Below, piece by piece: positions 61,373 to 64,000 of a DNA stretch of 64,000 nucleotides. Every line of letters starts with the position of its first letter. The stretch's first letter is position 1. The notes beneath the pieces are model-generated. The model saw nothing but the letters and a program-made list of their open reading frames with translations, ran no database searches and had not been told where the DNA came from. Source of the DNA: Dialister succinatiphilus YIT 11850 (GTDB taxonomy: Bacteria; Bacillota; Negativicutes; Veillonellales; Dialisteraceae). The stretch spans positions 247,672 through 311,671 of the forward strand of contig NZ_JH591187.1 in NCBI RefSeq assembly GCF_000242435.1. The letters are read 5' to 3'. Made by a program: the position numbers and the translations under genes.

Positions 61373-61598
61373 TTTGAGGAAAGAGAATTGAGGGTTGAGG
61401 AGTTAGAGACAATTTGGTGAGAGACATCAGATGGTCAGACGAGCAGACTTCAGACTGACGGTGTGGCTTGTGGCAAATGCTTCACTTGCGGTGAGTAGCA
61501 TAGTGCTGGGGGATTTCTCGACTCTGCTTCGCTCCGCTCGAAATGACAGGGGCGGGAGACGTCAGACGGTCAGACTCCGGACATCAGGAAGGAGGTGT
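61371..61598 (+). repeat. R-type repeat, copy 2
   Basis: Same order of words as copy 1 (GAGATTTGAGG, TTAGAGACAA, GACATCAGATGGTCAGACGA, GTGTGGCTTGTGGC, GAGTAGCATAGTGCTGGGGG, TTTCTCGACTC..GCTCGAAATG). It has an 11-base insertion in the terminal palindrome and an extra GACGTCAGACGGTCAGACT tail. Confidence 0.8.
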
Positions 61599-61601
61599 TT
61601 T

Positions 61602-61838
61602 ATGCACGACAAAAACACGGATGGTTATCCGTGCCAGTCAGTATTGCGGGCCTCTCAGAATCAGGCGTCAACGCTGGACTGCAGGAAGGAGACTCCCTGC
61701 AGCAACCCTGAACTTGTCGTCCGGGAATGCGGGCTCATGCTGTATGTGGATGTAAATCCGTGTTTTCGTCATTGGTATTGCTTCCGTAATTTCCAGGCGC
61801 CTGGGGGGATTGCGGGGAGGGCTCCGGAGCTTCCATGA
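61602..61838 (+). CDS. Small cysteine-rich hypothetical protein (78 residues)
   Basis: ATG 61602 has a near-perfect ribosome site (GGAAGGAGGTG) at good spacing, directly after an R-type repeat. The product begins MHDKNTDGYPCQSVLRASQN and contains six Cys spread along its length, with a Trp/Tyr/Phe cluster near the end (CFRHWYCFRNF). No signal peptide and no family match recognised. The ribosome site and open frame favour a real gene; its composition is unremarkable, so a chance frame is possible. Confidence 0.45.
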   Translation: MHDKNTDGYPCQSVLRASQNQASTLDCRKETPCSNPELVVRECGLMLYVDVNPCFRHWYCFRNFQAPGGIAGRAPELP

Positions 61839-62149
61839 TCATCTGCTTGATTTCATTCCTCTCTGGCCCATCCTGCAGGGATGATCACTGGGCTTTTGAA
61901 AGGAAATTCATTTCCACAGTTCGCGAAGGAAGTTTCTTTCGCCTCTCCATACATTTATATTGCATAAGGGGTCCTTTTTTACAACCTGTGGATAAAATTT
62001 TTTGAAAAAATATGACAACATGATTATGTGAATACAGCACGTCCTTATTCCCTTTATAGTATAATAAATAAAGATAAGGCGAAGAAATAAAAAATCTTCA
62101 CTGGCAAACGGAAAATGGGCTCCGGGTTGGGGTCATAGAAAGGAGACGA
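61839..62149. other. 311-base gap
   Basis: No gene. GATGATCA/TGATCATC words about 50 bases apart (61836, 61876) could pair. A TTGAAA (about 62012) with TATGTG 17 bases on is a weak promoter candidate for the 62150 gene; TATAAT at about 62057 has no matching -35. Confidence 0.35.
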
Positions 62150-62938
62150 ATGAAACTCGATGCTTATGTACAGCAGTTAAAAGGGAAAAAGGTTTTCGCC
62201 ATGGTTACAGCGGGAAAGTCGCAGGTGGATTTCTACTATGAGGAGAATAATGAGATCCAGGTAAAAGCCATACTGATGGCGAAAAAATATGAAGCGTTTA
62301 AGCAGTATGCAATGGTCTGCGGGCTCTTATGGGATGTCATCGCTATAGGGGAAGGCTGGGAGTCGTGCAGGAATTTCCAAAACGGAAGGCTCTTTGTACC
62401 GATTCGTGGACCCAAAGGTGTTATGTATGTGGATTTCAAGTATCTGGGAAAATTCAGCAGGGAAGACGGACATACCTATATGGAGCTGCAGAACGGACTG
62501 AAACTGGAGTGCTGCAAGAACCTAATGGGCAATGAAGAAAGGATAAAAGAAGCCAGGAAGATTGCTGCAGACATTGGCCTTGTCGACGGTCCTAAGCAGG
62601 CGTCCTGCGCGATACCACCGGTGCAGGATGTGTATCCAGTCATAGCAGCTCCGGTGGTCAGAGATGTGTCTTTCGAAAGGCCGCAGCTCAAAGGAGTAGT
62701 AAAAAAGAAGAAAACGAAGAAACGAGCGGCCCTTAAAGAGGGTGCTTTGGAAACGGACTTAATTGATGCATTCCCAACAAACGAGGAAGTCCGGACTAAG
62801 CAGTGGAAACATACAGAAGATATTGACAGAGAATCTTTTGCTTATAAGACTATGCAGTCAAAGAAAAAGGTGGAGCTGGAAGAAATCGGCGCCAGGCTTT
62901 GTGAGCTGATTGCTCAATGTGAAGGAGGGGGAGTATAG
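62150..62938 (+). CDS. Hypothetical protein (262 residues)
   Basis: A 262-residue cytoplasmic protein beginning MKLDAYVQQLKGKKVFAMVT. The N-terminal ~125 residues look like a compact alpha/beta domain. The middle is Pro-rich (residues about 150-180), followed by a KKKKTKKR basic stretch (about 190) and a charged helical tail. The basic linker suggests nucleic-acid binding, but the family is not recognised. AAGGAG lies before the ATG. It is bracketed by R-type repeats, with copies 300-700 bases to the left and immediately to the right. Confidence 0.7.
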   Translation: MKLDAYVQQLKGKKVFAMVTAGKSQVDFYYEENNEIQVKAILMAKKYEAFKQYAMVCGLLWDVIAIGEGWESCRNFQNGRLFVPIRGPKGVMYVDFKYLGKFSREDGHTYMELQNGLKLECCKNLMGNEERIKEARKIAADIGLVDGPKQASCAIPPVQDVYPVIAAPVVRDVSFERPQLKGVVKKKKTKKRAALKEGALETDLIDAFPTNEEVRTKQWKHTEDIDRESFAYKTMQSKKKVELEEIGARLCELIAQCEGGGV

Positions 62939-62939
62939 G

Positions 62940-63075
62940 AAAGAGATTTGAGGAGGTAGAGACAATACAGTGAGAGACTTCAGACTGACATTGTGGCTTG
63001 TGGCATATGCTTCACTTACGGTGAGTAGCATGGTGCTGGGAGATTTCTCGACTTCGCTCGAAATGACGGGGAGAG
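62940..63075 (+). repeat. R-type repeat, copy 3
   Basis: A shorter copy lacking the GGTCAGAC block but otherwise ordered like copies 1 and 2, ending TTTCTCGACTTCGCTCGAAA. It begins within three bases of the stop codon at 62938. Confidence 0.8.
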
Positions 63076-63207
63076 AGATTTGAGGTTTGAAGGATATGGA
63101 GACAATCGGGAGGGAGACATCAGACGATCAGACTTCAGACTGACAGTGTGGCTTGTGGCATATGCTTCACTTACGGTGAGTAGCATAGTGTCGGGAGATT
63201 CCTTTGT
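63072..63207 (+). repeat. R-type repeat, copy 4, truncated
   Basis: Same word order as copy 3 but broken off after GTGTCGGGAGATTCC, losing the terminal palindrome. Confidence 0.75.
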
Positions 63208-63554
63208 TCAATTTTTATGCCTAATTTTTTTAGTTTCGTGTCCAATTTTTGTTGACAAGTGCAAAGGTGGGGCGCCGTCTGGCGGCGCGTAGGTGACGCT
63301 TTCGTTTTGAAGGCGTCTTTTTTTATTGGCCTTTTACAACTGTAGGCGTTGCATCAATCCAGCATCATGGACGCAGTGCTTTTATCTCATTTCAAGGTCT
63401 TTAAAAAAAGTCCTGTTTTTTAAAAACTTTCTTGTATGGCGGAAAGTTTTGTATAAAAGTATGCCGGAGAGGGAGACTTTTATGTAAAAGTGGTCTGAAA
63501 TGGGATAGTTTTTTTTGGAAATGCGCGAACGTGCGTTCTTTACGGGAGGAACGG
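63208..63554. other. Gap with two hairpins
   Basis: No gene. A GCGCCG/CGGCGC hairpin (63272-63288) is followed by GACGC/GCGTC and seven T's (63295-63324), a terminator-like pair. TTGACA at about 63252 lacks a clear -10. Confidence 0.4.
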
Positions 63555-63620
63555 ATGCTGATATTCTACAGTCAGGCCTGGTGAAGTGAATGCTTCATCT
63601 TAGAAGAAAAGCTTTTCTTC
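63555..63620 (+). promoter_or_regulatory. Possible leader peptide and hairpin before the sigma-like gene
   Basis: A nine-codon frame (63555-63584, MLIFYSQAW) has GGGAGG six bases upstream. It is followed by the perfect 18-base palindrome GAAGAAAAGCTTTTCTTC (63603-63620). This is a leader-peptide-plus-hairpin arrangement 47 bases before the next gene. Confidence 0.35.
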
Positions 63621-63666
63621 AATCTTTTCTTATTTTTACCTGTTTACTGAATGGAGGGTAATTATT

Positions 63667-64000
63667 ATGAAAACTTTGAAGGATATTATTGTAGAAGTAC
63701 AGCATGGAAATGAAGCGGCAAAGATGGAACTGTATACACGGTTCCTTCCGCTGGTGCACAAGATTTCCAGGAGCAGGAGCATCTTGTTCAACCGCGAGGA
63801 TCTGGAACAGGACCTGTGGGAGTATTTCTGGAAGTGTGCCATGACCTATGATCCGAAGAAGGCGGACCATTTCCCGGCGTGTGTATGTAAGCGGCTGCAT
63901 CTGCATGTGAACTATCTTCTCCGCAGCTGCTGGAAACAGCATAAGATGGAAGGGCAGTCACTGGATGGATTGGAGGAGCAGGGCTATGAATGCTGCTCGG
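63667..64000 (+). CDS. Sigma-70-like factor (region 2), cut by window edge
   Basis: The frame opens with ATG 63667 (GGAGGG upstream) and is still open at the window end; 111 codons are visible. The order GNEAAKMELYTRFLPLVHKI, NREDLEQDLWEYFWKCAMTY and FPACVCKRLHLHVNYLLRSC follows the sigma-70 region-2 plan of small sigma factors such as phage- or competence-type regulators in Firmicutes (core-binding ED-x-x-Q/E-D-L motif, then the -10 recognition helix region). The C-terminal region-4 half lies outside. It may control the nearby orphan genes, by position only. Confidence 0.65.
   Translation, partial: MKTLKDIIVEVQHGNEAAKMELYTRFLPLVHKISRSRSILFNREDLEQDLWEYFWKCAMTYDPKKADHFPACVCKRLHLHVNYLLRSCWKQHKMEGQSLDGLEEQGYECCS

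Overview
The window looks like a chromosome segment of a diderm Firmicute (Negativicutes, probably a Dialister-like member of the Veillonellales). This is inferred from the mix of outer-membrane and heptose-glycan genes with Firmicute traits: strong AGGAGG ribosome sites, a tryptophan T-box, ECF transporters and CDP-glycerol polymerases. No species assignment is possible without a database.

Positions 1-31.4 kb are mostly housekeeping and transport. They hold a six-gene efflux operon (outer-membrane channel plus a YbhGFSR/CecR-like ABC exporter, with a palindrome inside its promoter). Next come two ornithine decarboxylases (one paired with a PotE-like antiporter), a Bcr/CflA drug exporter behind a terminator-bearing leader, and a Trp T-box driving a TrpP-EcfA fusion with EcfA and EcfT. 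QueF, a LysR regulator, a MATE exporter and a GalE-like epimerase follow. Between these genes lie dense mosaics of short hairpins joined by constant linkers (about 1.9, 8.0, 10.3-12.1, 17.6-17.9, 21.4-21.7, 22.4, 27.1-28.1 and 30.4-30.8 kb). A DUF559 nuclease gene sits inside one mosaic. An ATPase+TOPRIM gene pair at 28.3-30.4 kb is bracketed by direct copies of a 130-bp repeat.

Positions 31.4-54.8 kb are a surface-polysaccharide locus, AT-rich in its centre. It encodes an initiating sugar-phosphate transferase, a complete GDP-D-glycero-alpha-D-manno-heptose pathway, glycosyltransferases, two CDP-glycerol glycerophosphotransferase-type enzymes, an acyltransferase, a Wzy-like polymerase, a Wzx flippase, an IspD/TarI-type cytidylyltransferase and a sugar epimerase. 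Defence-type genes are interleaved: an unknown gene plus a dGTPase (38.3-40.3 kb), a 1112-residue SIR2 protein (49.6-52.9 kb), and an AbiL-like ATPase+TOPRIM pair (55.3-57.1 kb).

Positions 57-64 kb are accessory. They hold a transposase remnant, a DUF2188 protein, a 45-residue protein, a candidate small RNA with promoter and terminator, a DUF6932-like gene overlapping an unrecognised partner, several orphan genes, and repeated ~130-190-bp elements ending in a Tcgac/gcTcga-type palindrome. A sigma-factor-like gene runs off the right edge. The best candidates for undescribed biology are the hairpin mosaics with their DUF559 gene, the defence genes set inside the capsule locus, and the DUF6932-like pair.
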